A DNA stretch of 43,773 nucleotides from assembly GCA_018241785.1 (NCBI GenBank), contig JAFEDF010000229.1, positions 1-43,773 of the forward strand, read 5' to 3'. Shown here one piece after another: positions 18,412 to 25,726 of the stretch. The DNA comes from Pseudomonadota bacterium (GTDB taxonomy: Bacteria; Pseudomonadota; Gammaproteobacteria; Burkholderiales; Casimicrobiaceae). Under the pieces are notes generated by a model that was not told where the DNA came from, made no database searches, and saw nothing but the letters and a program-made list of their open reading frames with translations. Position numbers and translations under genes: made by a program. Position 1 is the first letter of the stretch. The number at the start of each line of letters is the position of its first letter.

Positions 18412-19302
18412 CTACTTCGCCGCAGCCGTCATGTAGTCGACGGCGGCCTTCACCTGTGCATCGGTGAGCGCCGAATTGCCGCCCCTCGGAGGCATCGCGC
18501 GCAGGCCATGCAGCGCGGCGTTGTAGAGCGTATCCATGCCGGTCGCGATCCGCGGCGCCCACGCCGCCTTGTCGCCGAACTTCGGCGAGCCGATGAGGCC
18601 CGTCCCGTGGCAGACGTGGCAGGTTTCGTCGTAGACCTTCTTGCCCTCGGCGGCGTCGGTGGGTGCACCCGCCGCTGCGTGCGCGGCCGCCGCCGGTGCG
18701 GCAGCCGGAGCTGCGGCAGGCGCAGCCGCTGCAGGTGCCGCCGACGCGACCACGGCGGGTGCTGCGGCGGCAGGAGCGGCGCCGGCAGCCGGGGCCGCCG
18801 CGGCGGTCGCGGTCACGGGAGGCTCCTTCCAGCCTGCGCCGGCCAGGTTCGCCATGTAGACGACGGCGCGATGCACTTCGTCGTCGGTGAGATCGGTGTT
18901 GCCGCCCTTCGGCGGCATCGTGCCGGCCTTGCCGGTGAAGCCGTCGACCGCGTGCTTGAAGAGCGTCGCTTCGCCCTGTGCGATGCGCGGGCCCCACGCT
19001 GCCTTGTCGCCAGCCTTGGGCGCACCCGCGAGGCCCGTCTCGTGGCAGGTCTTGCACGTCTGGCCGAACACCTGCTCGCCGGTGAGGCTCCCCTTGGGCG
19101 CCGTCGCCTCGGCCATCACGATGCTGCCGACCGGCTTGATCCTCGCCGCGATCTGGTCTTCGCTTCCCGCCGTCTCCATTCCGCTCGTCGCGAGCTGCGA
19201 GAAGAGCGCCGCCAGCGTGATCGGAACTGCGAAGGCGAGCAGCACCACGATCACGAGCTGCTTCGGAGTCTTGATGAACGAGGAGTGCGCGTCGTGCTCC
19301 AT
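18412..19302 (-). CDS. Membrane-anchored tandem (dihaem) cytochrome c5-type protein
   Basis: The start was set at MEHDAHSSF (19302) behind AGGGGGA; 296 residues. An N-terminal membrane helix (about 16-38) anchors two similar cytochrome c domains. Haem sites are C83-K-T-C86-H87 and C228-H-V-C231-H232. Each is followed by a G(L)xG(A/S)PKxGDKAAW motif and later a Met ligand in TMPPKGGN or AMPPRGGN. An Ala/Pro-rich linker of about 60 residues (159-217) separates the domains. This layout is common in betaproteobacteria, with a proposed role in periplasmic electron transfer, for example to a terminal oxidase. The two domains clearly come from an internal duplication. Confidence 0.9.
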   Translation of the reverse strand: MEHDAHSSFIKTPKQLVIVVLLAFAVPITLAALFSQLATSGMETAGSEDQIAARIKPVGSIVMAEATAPKGSLTGEQVFGQTCKTCHETGLAGAPKAGDKAAWGPRIAQGEATLFKHAVDGFTGKAGTMPPKGGNTDLTDDEVHRAVVYMANLAGAGWKEPPVTATAAAAPAAGAAPAAAAPAVVASAAPAAAAPAAAPAAAPAAAAHAAAGAPTDAAEGKKVYDETCHVCHGTGLIGSPKFGDKAAWAPRIATGMDTLYNAALHGLRAMPPRGGNSALTDAQVKAAVDYMTAAAK

Positions 19303-19371
19303 GGGTCCCCCTGCGAAAGAGCGCAATTATACGACCCGGTCTACGTGAGGGTCTTCGTCGTGCGCGGCGGC

Positions 19372-19377
19372 TATAAT
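19372..19377 (+). promoter_or_regulatory. -10 element of the tRNA-Arg promoter
   Basis: A perfect TATAAT lies 12 bp before the mature tRNA 5' end, a normal distance for a tRNA promoter. The -35 match is weak. Confidence 0.5.
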
Positions 19378-19388
19378 CCGACTTCCGC

Positions 19389-19465
19389 GCGCCCGTAGCT
19401 CAGTTGGATAGAGTATTGGTTTCCGAAGCCAAGGGTCACAGGTTCGAATCCTGTCGGGCGCGCCA
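19389..19465 (+). tRNA. tRNA-Arg (anticodon CCG)
   Basis: 77 nt cloverleaf: acceptor arm GCGCCCG pairs with CGGGCGC, the D-arm contains GCTCAGTTGGATAGAG, the anticodon arm is TTGGT-TTCCGAA-GCCAA with CCG at positions 34-36, the T-arm has GGTTCGAATCC, and CCA is encoded. It reads CGG codons. The next gene to the right is a toxin-antitoxin pair, and tRNA genes are frequent integration sites; no repeat of the tRNA 3' end was seen further along the window. Confidence 0.97.
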
Positions 19466-19486
19466 ACTCTCAGCTGTCCGTTTCCG

Positions 19487-20014
19487 TCACGGTTCCATCA
19501 TCTGCTGGATCGTCCGCATCGGCAGGACGAGGCGAGGCGACTCCGGCAGGCGCACGAAACCGTGTGCTTCATAGAAAGCGGCTGCGCGTTCGTTGATCGC
19601 ATCGACGACCAGCATCGACGAGCCGACGGTGGCGGCACTCGCGTAGGCGCGCCGCACCGCATCGGCGAGAAGCATCGCGCCGAGTTGCTCGCCCTGTCGG
19701 GTCGCCGAGACCGCAAGGCGGCCGATCAGCGTTGCACTCACCAACGGATATCGCGGAATGTGCCTGCGCGCAGCCGCCGGAACGTCACCCTGCGCGAGCG
19801 TTGACGCACACAGCGTGTAGTAGCCCAGCGCGACGTTCGGTCGACTCCGCCCGACCAGGACGAAGACGCCATTCGCCTTGCGTCGGACGTCCTGGCTCGC
19901 CTGCGTCCGGATGTAGCGATCGAGGCTGTCGACGCCGCAGGAGAAGCCTTCGCGATCGTGACCCGAGGCGAGCGCCTCGATCCTCAGGTCGGCCCGAGGC
20001 GTCGTGGTGTTCAG
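19487..20014 (-). CDS. GNAT-family acetyltransferase toxin (TacT/AtaT-like), apparent CTG start
   Basis: Reading the minus strand from 20014 gives a 175-residue GNAT protein: DLRIEALASGHDREGFSCG, SLDRYIRTQASQDVRRKANG, GYYTL, LIGRLAVSATRQGEQLGAMLLADA (acetyl-CoA loop) and FYEAHGFVRLPE. This is the layout of toxins that acetylate charged tRNA. There is no ATG, GTG or TTG upstream in frame before a stop; the only start at the right place is CTG at 20012-20014, overlapping the antitoxin TGA as CTGA, where relatives have ATGA. So it is either translated from CTG by coupling or silenced by a start-codon change. A simple ORF caller would see only the last 85 residues. Confidence 0.85.
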   Translation of the reverse strand: MNTTTPRADLRIEALASGHDREGFSCGVDSLDRYIRTQASQDVRRKANGVFVLVGRSRPNVALGYYTLCASTLAQGDVPAAARRHIPRYPLVSATLIGRLAVSATRQGEQLGAMLLADAVRRAYASAATVGSSMLVVDAINERAAAFYEAHGFVRLPESPRLVLPMRTIQQMMEP

Positions 20015-20316
20015 GAAGCGACCCGACGCTTGTGCTCGTCAAGTGCGCGGGCCAGCCGCGCGGTCGGTTCGGGCGGATTGACCAGCGCGTCGAAGAACGC
20101 CTTGCGGTCCTTGTGGGAAAGCACCAGGGTTTCGTGCTCGGCGATCGCCCGCCGTGCGGTGTCGACGAGCGTCGTCACGCAGAAGTCGCTCACCTTGCGC
20201 CGCGACAGATGAGCGGCGCGTTCGATCAGGTCCTTGGTCTCCGGGTCCACGCGAAATCCGAGCCGTTCGATGCGGCTGGACATCTCGCGTACGCTCCGGG
20301 TGGCTTTGCGCGGCAT
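20011..20316 (-). CDS. DUF1778-family antitoxin (ribbon-helix-helix)
   Basis: 101 residues from ATG at 20316, behind GAGGA (20326-20330). An ATG three codons upstream is too close to that ribosome binding site. The N-terminal part RIERLGFRVDPETKDLIERAA fits the RHH DNA-binding fold typical of DUF1778, and the C-terminal half (KDRKAFFDALVNPPEPTARL) is the toxin-binding tail found in TacA-like antitoxins. It precedes and overlaps the GNAT toxin gene. The pair is expected to repress its own promoter. Confidence 0.9.
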   Translation of the reverse strand: MPRKATRSVREMSSRIERLGFRVDPETKDLIERAAHLSRRKVSDFCVTTLVDTARRAIAEHETLVLSHKDRKAFFDALVNPPEPTARLARALDEHKRRVAS

Positions 20317-20343
20317 TCGATTCATTCCTCGGCCGGTGATGTC

Positions 20344-20384
20344 GTACGGCAGCCATTGTACGCCATAATGACGCACATCGGCAA
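20344..20384 (-). promoter_or_regulatory. Promoter and likely operator of the DUF1778/GNAT pair
   Basis: On the minus strand TTGCCG (20379-20384) and TACAAT (20355-20360) are separated by 18 bp. Two CGTAC-containing repeats (GTACGCC at 20358-20364 and GTACGGC at 20344-20350 on the plus strand) lie 14 bp apart over the -10, a plausible RHH operator. Confidence 0.5.
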
Positions 20385-20455
20385 GGCGCGCCCTTGCGGC
20401 CAACATCCGGCGAAAGTAAAGGCTCCAAGAAGAACGCCGTCGTCACGGAGGTAAC

Positions 20456-21355
20456 GTGGAACACTTGGCGAGGGGATCCTCGGGAAGCGCGATGCGGACT
20501 TTGTGGATTGGACTTCGTTGGGGTGTCGTCTGGTCCCTGATCGTGCCCGTGGCGGTGGCGCAGACGGCAGCCGGTGTCCCCGCGAACGCCCTGGCTCAGA
20601 CCGCCGTGCTCAATCGTGTCGTCGCGGCCGCGAGTGTTCCGGCTGCCACCGCCGCACCCGCCACCGCCGCCCTCGCCGACGCCGCCACGGCGCGCCGCAT
20701 CGTCGAGGACGCCGACCGCATCCGCTTCCCCGCCGAGGGCTTCCAGGTCGACGTGCGGATCGTCACCACCGCCCCAGGGCGCGACCCCGACGAGCACCGC
20801 TACCGCGTGCTGACCAAGGGCAACGACAACACGATCGTGATGGTGACGGCGCCGGCCGATGAGCGCGGCCAGATCCTGCTCATGAAGGAGCACGACCTCT
20901 GGTTGTTCCTGCCCAACGTGTCGCAGCCGGTGCGCCTCTCGCTCGCGCAGCGCCTCACTGGCCAGGTCGCGAACGGCGACCTCGCACGCGCCAACTTCAC
21001 CGGCGACTACAACCCGAAGCTCCTTCGCACCGACACGATCGACGGCGTTCGCTACGACGTGCTCGAGCTCGACGCGGTCGACAACAGCGTCACCTACCGC
21101 CGCGTCCTCTACTGGGTGCGCGAAGGAAGCCACGAGCCGTACAGGGCCGAGTTCTACTCGGTGTCGAACCGGCTCCTCAAGACCTGCACCTATGGGAAGT
21201 ACGAGAAGATGGCCGGGCGGATGCGTCCGACCGAGCTCGTGATGACCGACGCGCTACACCAAGGCGAGCAGTCGGTGCTCGACTACGCCGACATGAAGCT
21301 TCGCGACCTTCCCGACAAGGTGTTCACGAAGGACTACCTGAAGAAGCTCGAGTGA
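20456..21355 (+). CDS. LolA-like periplasmic protein (outer-membrane lipoprotein-sorting family)
   Basis: 299 residues from GTG at 20456, with GGAGG at 20446-20450. A membrane/signal segment (about residues 16-36, ending VAVAQ) exports it. The mature part matches the LolA-like family in which EGFQVDVRIVT, RYRVLTKGNDNTIVMVTAP, ERGQILLMKEHDLWLFLPNVSQPVRLSL and GDYNPKLL recur; these proteins have a half-barrel fold that can bind a lipid tail. They usually occur with an FtsX/MacB-type ABC transporter and a DUF1302 barrel, both present at 27038-33839. Classical LolA function is not claimed. Confidence 0.8.
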   Translation: MEHLARGSSGSAMRTLWIGLRWGVVWSLIVPVAVAQTAAGVPANALAQTAVLNRVVAAASVPAATAAPATAALADAATARRIVEDADRIRFPAEGFQVDVRIVTTAPGRDPDEHRYRVLTKGNDNTIVMVTAPADERGQILLMKEHDLWLFLPNVSQPVRLSLAQRLTGQVANGDLARANFTGDYNPKLLRTDTIDGVRYDVLELDAVDNSVTYRRVLYWVREGSHEPYRAEFYSVSNRLLKTCTYGKYEKMAGRMRPTELVMTDALHQGEQSVLDYADMKLRDLPDKVFTKDYLKKLE

Positions 21356-21377
21356 GGCGGGCTCCGTCCGCATGGCA

Positions 21378-21412
21378 TTGACGCGGACATACGGAATATA
21401 TATGATGTATAT
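21378..21412 (+). promoter_or_regulatory. Promoter/operator of the MazF-like toxin-antitoxin pair
   Basis: TTGACG (21378-21383), 17-bp spacer, TATGAT (21401-21406): a strong sigma-70 match. The -10 is embedded in an AT-rich inverted repeat, ATATA (21396-21400) and TATAT (21408-21412), in otherwise GC-rich DNA, which suggests an autoregulatory operator. Confidence 0.6.
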
Positions 21413-21432
21413 GAATCTCTGGAGCCTTCCCC

Positions 21433-21744
21433 ATGTCAGCCCGCGTCCCAGCATTGCTGCTCAAGTTCAAGAACGACACGCTCGCGACCGTCAGCCGTTC
21501 GTCCGTCAAGGACATGGCCCGGAAGCTGGGGTTCAATGAAACACAGGTTGCGCACTATGCGCTGGCCCGCCTGCGGGAAGAGTTGCTGGGGAGCCCCGGT
21601 CGCCCCGGCCCCGAGGGAGCGGATCAGAACGCTAAGGCAGCGGACAACGACTACCCGGCGCTCACGGCCGAGCAGTTGCGGATCATTCGAAAGCACGCGC
21701 CGAAGCGACGCGGAGCGCCGCTCACCACGGACTCTCTGTTTTGA
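21433..21744 (+). CDS. Antitoxin-like small protein paired with a MazF-like toxin
   Basis: 103 residues from ATG, with GGAG 8 bases upstream. The N-terminal half (SSVKDMARKLGFNETQVAHYALARLREELL) reads like a ribbon-helix-helix or related DNA-binding region. The C-terminal half is polar and probably disordered until it binds the toxin. It overlaps the toxin gene by 4 bp (TTGA). It was not assigned to a named antitoxin family; the call rests on size, order and overlap. Confidence 0.7.
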   Translation: MSARVPALLLKFKNDTLATVSRSSVKDMARKLGFNETQVAHYALARLREELLGSPGRPGPEGADQNAKAADNDYPALTAEQLRIIRKHAPKRRGAPLTTDSLF

Positions 21745-22184
21745 CCGCGCGATACTGGGCGCCGCCGAGGCCGGGCGACATTGTGCACTGTCGATTCCCG
21801 CAAGACGCCTTTGCCGTACCGGGACCGAAAGAGCGGCCGGCGCTGGTCATCCGCGTCGAGACGCGCCGGGGCAGCGTCGACGTCGAAGTTGCCTACGGAA
21901 CTTCGCAACGAATCGACGACGTTCATGCGGGCGAGTTCGTCGTGGTCGGGTCAGACCCCGACGCAGGACTAACCAAGGATACCAAGTTCGATCTTTGCAA
22001 TATCGTCGCGCTGCCGTTCAATGAGGACTGGTTCGGCCCCGATCCGGCGTCGCGCTTCGGCAGGCATCCCAAACGGGGCAGACTCAACCTCGAGAACCTG
22101 CAAAACAAGAAGAACCTCCAGGCCGCCGTCGCCGAGGCGAAGCACGCCGGGCGGCTCCCCGTCCGCGGCCATCGAAGTGCCTGA
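21741..22184 (+). CDS. PemK/MazF-like toxin
   Basis: 147 residues from a TTG start that overlaps the antitoxin TGA. Early motif PRPGDIVHCRFPQD, then KERPALVIRVE and DVEVAYGTSQ, then KFDLCNIVALPF, follow the beta-strand pattern of PemK/MazF endoribonucleases. The C-terminal 40 residues (after ASRFGRHPKRG) extend beyond the core fold. The usual role is mRNA cleavage under stress. The weak TTG start could keep toxin below antitoxin. Confidence 0.7.
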   Translation: MTARYWAPPRPGDIVHCRFPQDAFAVPGPKERPALVIRVETRRGSVDVEVAYGTSQRIDDVHAGEFVVVGSDPDAGLTKDTKFDLCNIVALPFNEDWFGPDPASRFGRHPKRGRLNLENLQNKKNLQAAVAEAKHAGRLPVRGHRSA

Positions 22185-22210
22185 TCCAACTCCTGGCGCG
22201 AGGCGGCGGG

Positions 22211-22966
22211 TTAGTCAGAGGTGGCAGCTTTTTGGTAGGCGGTCTCCATCTCGGCCGCGATCGTCGCGAAGAGCGGCCGCACGAAGAAGTTGAGCCCGTC
22301 GATCACCTCCTGCGTCGACATCATCGACGGGTAGCGAAGGCCGCGGTGCTCGATCGCGGGCCCGATCTGCGTCAGCTTGACGCCAAGGCGGGTCAACTGC
22401 TTCGCGAGTCGCCGCTCGGTCAGCATGAAGAGCGTCTCGATGCCGTGGTGGCGCGCCTGGGCGATCATGCCGAGGTAAAGCCCGGCGGCGATGTACGGAA
22501 AGCGCGGCCGATCGGGGGTGCCGAAATCGCCTTCGTCGAGACCGATCGAGACGGTCCGCTCACCTTTCCGCCTGCGGTAGTGCGCGACGACGGCGAGCCG
22601 CGAGACTTCGGCGGCCTTCGCGCGATCGATCCGCTCGAGGTCGATCTTCGAGCGGTCGACCGTGGATGCGCAGAGGCGCTCGAATGGCAACGGCGCGGAC
22701 AGATCAGCCGGATCGGCGAGGACCAGCCGGACGCAGCCGATCATTTCACGGGTGACAACGCCTCGGAGCAGGCAATGCACCGAGTGGCGGTCGAACTCGT
22801 CGGTCTCGAGTCCGTCGGCGCGGGGTGGCTCGTAGCCTAGCTCCTCGCAGTAGACGCTGTGGCGGATGCGGTACGCAGCGCTACGCAGGTCGTCATCGAG
22901 CGCCGGCAGCGTCTCGCAGTCCTTGCGAAAGCCAGTCCCGAGGTTGAGGAATTGGGGTAGGTACAT
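22211..22966 (-). CDS. PEP-CTERM/exosortase system-associated acyltransferase
   Basis: 251 residues that match the exosortase-associated acyltransferase family (TIGR03694), relatives of acyl-homoserine-lactone synthases with a GNAT fold. Seen: AAYRIRHSVYCEELGYEPP near the N-terminus (the LuxI-like substrate region), VTREMIGCVRLVLADP, AEVSRLAVVAHYRRRKGER and FPYIAAGLYLGMIAQARHHGI. The expected substrate is a fatty acyl-ACP or acyl-CoA; the acceptor is unknown. It is divergent from a second acyltransferase gene at 23160 across a 193-bp gap. Confidence 0.88.
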   Translation of the reverse strand: MYLPQFLNLGTGFRKDCETLPALDDDLRSAAYRIRHSVYCEELGYEPPRADGLETDEFDRHSVHCLLRGVVTREMIGCVRLVLADPADLSAPLPFERLCASTVDRSKIDLERIDRAKAAEVSRLAVVAHYRRRKGERTVSIGLDEGDFGTPDRPRFPYIAAGLYLGMIAQARHHGIETLFMLTERRLAKQLTRLGVKLTQIGPAIEHRGLRYPSMMSTQEVIDGLNFFVRPLFATIAAEMETAYQKAATSD

Positions 22967-23159
22967 GGCTCGCCGAGTTCGATCCGAAGCGGGCGAAGTG
23001 GCGCGCCGCGTCGCGACCGTTCGTCATTGTAGCGTCCGCCACTGATTGAAAAATGTGCATCCCAATCCGAGAAAATCCGCAAATTGCCGCGTCGTAACGC
23101 TTTTCCCTTGCGAATTTCTCGATTAGACTGCGCCCTTAGTGGGAAGGGGAGGGTCGAGG

Positions 23160-23936
23160 TTGGCGGTCCTGGCGGCACGGAATCGGGCGTATTCGACACC
23201 TATCGGCGGCGACACGATCGTCACCGTCCCGCGTCATCCCAACCCGGTCCAGCTCTGCGTCGCCGACCCTGATGCGACGCAGCTCAATCGCACATCAGGC
23301 GCGAATCTCTTCAAGGTTCGTCTGGCAAACACTCGCGCGAGGCACGAGTCGGCGAGCTATCTGATTCGCCGGCGCTACGCGTGGCGTGGCTATGCGGTCG
23401 GCGATCAGGCCCAACGCGCACCGACGCGAATCGGCATTGCCGCACACGATCCGGACGGCATCGTCGGCACGGTGACCGTCGGGCTCGATTCCGGTGACGG
23501 CCTTTTCATCGACGGCCTCTATGCCGACGTTGCCAATCGCCTGCGCGACGAAGGGCGCCGCCTCGCGGAGTTCACGCGTCTCGCCGTCGACAACAACGTC
23601 AACTCGAAACCGCTCCTCGCAGCGCTCTTCCACATCGCCTACATCTGCGCGCGCCGGATCCACGAGTGCACCGATCTGCTGATCGAAGTGAATCCGCGCC
23701 ATGCCGCGTTCTATCGCCGCATGCTCGGCTTCGAGATCTTCGGCGAAACGCGGAGCGATCCACGCGTCGGCGCACCGGCGCAACTCCTGCGCATCTGCCT
23801 CGACTGGGGGCAGCGCGAGATTGCACGGTTAGGTGGCCGCATCGACTTGGCGGCACAGACGAGATCGCTCTATCCGTATTTCTTCGCACCCCTCGAAGAA
23901 TCGCGAATCGAGGCGCGCTTGCGGGCGCTGGGCTGA
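23160..23936 (+). CDS. N-acyl amino acid synthase-like (FeeM-type GNAT) protein
   Basis: 258 residues from TTG at 23160 behind a GGAAGGGGAGGG stretch; the GTG at 23139 lies inside that purine run and is less likely. It resembles the FeeM family that transfers a long acyl chain from ACP to an amino acid. Segments: NLFKVRLANTRARHESASYLI, GIVGTVTVGLDS, RLAEFTRLAVDN, FHIAYICARRIHECTDLLIEVNPRHAAFYRRMLGFE. Such enzymes have been reported linked to exosortase loci. The divergent acyltransferase and nearby PEP-CTERM gene fit that link. The product itself (which amino acid) cannot be read from sequence. Confidence 0.8.
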   Translation: MAVLAARNRAYSTPIGGDTIVTVPRHPNPVQLCVADPDATQLNRTSGANLFKVRLANTRARHESASYLIRRRYAWRGYAVGDQAQRAPTRIGIAAHDPDGIVGTVTVGLDSGDGLFIDGLYADVANRLRDEGRRLAEFTRLAVDNNVNSKPLLAALFHIAYICARRIHECTDLLIEVNPRHAAFYRRMLGFEIFGETRSDPRVGAPAQLLRICLDWGQREIARLGGRIDLAAQTRSLYPYFFAPLEESRIEARLRALG

Positions 23937-24002
23937 GCGTTCTTCGCGCGCCTGCCGCGCATCGAAGCACCGACCGGGCTGCATCGTGATCCGGCGAAAG
24001 GT

Positions 24003-24659
24003 GTGAAGACCACCATTGCCGACTTCGTTTTATGCGGTCTGGCGATTGCCGCGCTGGTGGCGGCATCGCTCGCGGTGGTCCTGCTCGGAATCAGACCCTT
24101 CTCGCGGGCGCTGACTGGCGATTACCACGTCATCGTCGATTTCCTTGCACTGCTGCTGTGCTACGGCGTGCTCTCCGCGGCCCTGTTGCGCATCCTGCTC
24201 GCGATCCGCCCGATCGTCCCAGGCGAGTACGCGATGGATGCGCCGGTCTTCGGGTATTGGAAGGTGTTGACGATCATCTACCGTCTCGGACAAAAGGCGC
24301 TGCTCCCGTTTACACCGGAGTTCGTACGCCCGCTCGTCGTGAGACTCTTCGGCGCGCGCGTCGGTCACGATGTGGCCATCGGCGGAACGATCGATGACCC
24401 GTACCTGATCTCGCTCGGCGATCGAGTGGTGATCGGCAACCATGCGCTCGTCTCCGGGAGCGTAATCAACAACGGCCGCGTCGTGCTCGGCCACGTGTCG
24501 ATCGGTTCGGATGCGACGGTCGGCGCGAATGCGATCGTTCTGCCGGGAGCCGAAATCGGCGAACGCGCGCTTGTCGCAAGTGCGTCGGTCGTCATTGCGG
24601 CAACGCGGATTCCCGCGGGAGAGATGTGGCGCGGCAATCCGGCAAGGAAGTGGCAGTGA
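24003..24659 (+). CDS. Membrane-tethered hexapeptide-repeat acyltransferase
   Basis: 218 residues from GTG. Two N-terminal membrane helices (about 7-30 and 41-66) precede a left-handed beta-helix domain: VGHDVAIGGTIDDPYLISLGDRVVIGN, VSIGSDATVGANAIVLPGAEIGERALVAS, and the closing IPAGEMWRGNPARKW that is typical of O-acetyltransferases. The active-site His is likely in IGNHALVSG. It probably acylates a membrane-linked or polymer substrate. It follows the FeeM-like gene by 66 bp, same strand, and is closed by a bidirectional terminator. Confidence 0.82.
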   Translation: MKTTIADFVLCGLAIAALVAASLAVVLLGIRPFSRALTGDYHVIVDFLALLLCYGVLSAALLRILLAIRPIVPGEYAMDAPVFGYWKVLTIIYRLGQKALLPFTPEFVRPLVVRLFGARVGHDVAIGGTIDDPYLISLGDRVVIGNHALVSGSVINNGRVVLGHVSIGSDATVGANAIVLPGAEIGERALVASASVVIAATRIPAGEMWRGNPARKWQ

Positions 24660-24666
24660 CTAAATG

Positions 24667-24690
24667 AAAAGGGGCCCCGGGGCCCCTTTT
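24667..24690. terminator. Bidirectional intrinsic terminator
   Basis: A perfect 24-bp palindrome whose arms are AAAAGGGGCCCC and GGGGCCCCTTTT lies between the convergent hexapeptide and PEP-CTERM genes. The GC stem with A-run on one side and T-run on the other can stop transcripts from both directions. Confidence 0.85.
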
Positions 24691-24711
24691 CGGACTACTT
24701 GGACACGACGG

Positions 24712-25545
24712 TCAGCCGCGGTTGCGCGTCCGCCGAACGGTCCAGCCCATTGCGAACAGTCCAACACCGAGCAGCGCGAGCGATGCCGGTTCCGGAACGG
24801 GCGAGAACGACTGATTACCATCGGCCTGGAAAACCAGGTCCGCTGGCGAAGTCTGGATCGCACCCCACGTGCTTCCCCCAAATCCACCCGGATTCGTGTA
24901 GGACGTTTGCGCTTTACCGATCTGCAACGTCGACGTGAACGTCGTACCACCAAGCGCGGGGTTCACATACGCCAGATTGGTATAGGTGACCAAGCCGGTG
25001 AGCGTCGTCACATTCGAACCGTTCACGGTGTCAAACGTCTGCCCGGTCAGGGGGTTCACCGTTCCCGAAATGATCTTGACGCCATTCGTGAAACCAGTGC
25101 CATTGCTCCCCGCGCCTGCATTCGCCGACGACGTCGTGTCGTAGTAGATGTCGAACGTCCCGCCCGTCACATCAAACGTGCACGACGTCGACCCACAACT
25201 CACGACGCTCTCGTTCAGCGTTGCGACGATCGTGTAATCGTAACCCGTCCCCGTGTACGGAACGATCGGAAACACTGGCCCCGGTGCGCCGTCTGGAATC
25301 GTGTCAAGACCGCTGGGGACATAATTGACGCCATTCAGCACGAGCGCGGTGGCAACGGCAAAATAGCCCAAGTCAAACGTGCTGCTAGATGCCCCCGTGA
25401 AACCTACCGTGTAGGCTGTTCCACCCTGTGCCCAATCGAACCCGCTAAAGGGTAGCGTTCCGTTCGTGTTCGTAATCGTGATCGCACTCGCCGAACCTGC
25501 TGCCATCGACAGCGCCGCCGCGATCGCCAACATCTTCATCTTCAT
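24712..25545 (-). CDS. PEP-CTERM sorting-domain protein (exosortase substrate)
   Basis: 277 residues from ATG at 25545 behind AAGGAG. A signal peptide (MKMKMLAIAAALSMAAGSASA) precedes a low-charge region rich in Thr, Ser, Gly and Asn. The C-terminus has VPEPASLALLGVGLFAMG followed by WTVRRTRNRG: the PEP motif, a membrane helix and a basic tail. Exosortase is expected to cut at the motif and help place the protein in the extracellular matrix. There is a disulfide-candidate pair in VVSCGSTSCTF. GC content and codon use look less extreme than in the neighbours. A sigma-54 promoter precedes it. The function of the mature domain is unknown. Confidence 0.92.
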   Translation of the reverse strand: MKMKMLAIAAALSMAAGSASAITITNTNGTLPFSGFDWAQGGTAYTVGFTGASSSTFDLGYFAVATALVLNGVNYVPSGLDTIPDGAPGPVFPIVPYTGTGYDYTIVATLNESVVSCGSTSCTFDVTGGTFDIYYDTTSSANAGAGSNGTGFTNGVKIISGTVNPLTGQTFDTVNGSNVTTLTGLVTYTNLAYVNPALGGTTFTSTLQIGKAQTSYTNPGGFGGSTWGAIQTSPADLVFQADGNQSFSPVPEPASLALLGVGLFAMGWTVRRTRNRG

Positions 25546-25601
25546 CACTGGCTCCTTGCCCGATTCGTTGAATCGAAACCCCAATCCGACAGTTAGCGTA
25601 G

Positions 25602-25617
25602 AGCAACGCACATGCCA
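25602..25617 (-). promoter_or_regulatory. Sigma-54 (-24/-12) promoter of the PEP-CTERM gene
   Basis: The minus strand reads TGGCATGTGCGTTGCT, with GG and GC exactly 10 bases apart, close to the consensus TGGCAC-N5-TTGCA. Transcription would start near 25591, giving a leader of about 46 nt. PEP-CTERM genes in floc-forming betaproteobacteria are known to use RpoN with the PrsK/PrsR two-component system; neither regulator is in this window. The rest of the 25546-25726 gap is comparatively AT-rich and holds no gene I can support. Confidence 0.75.
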
Positions 25618-25726
25618 AGACGAGTTTATTCTGTGAAAACAACAGCCTAGAAATTAAGGCGAAAAAATCAAAGCGGCTGGTGTAAAGATATCCGACGCTC
25701 AAACCCGTTTCGCCTCAAGTCGGGCC

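Noticed and set aside
19785..20042. 85-codon minus-strand frame overlapping the GNAT gene
   Set aside because: Wrong frame: the GNAT sequence continues in the adjacent frame up to 20014.
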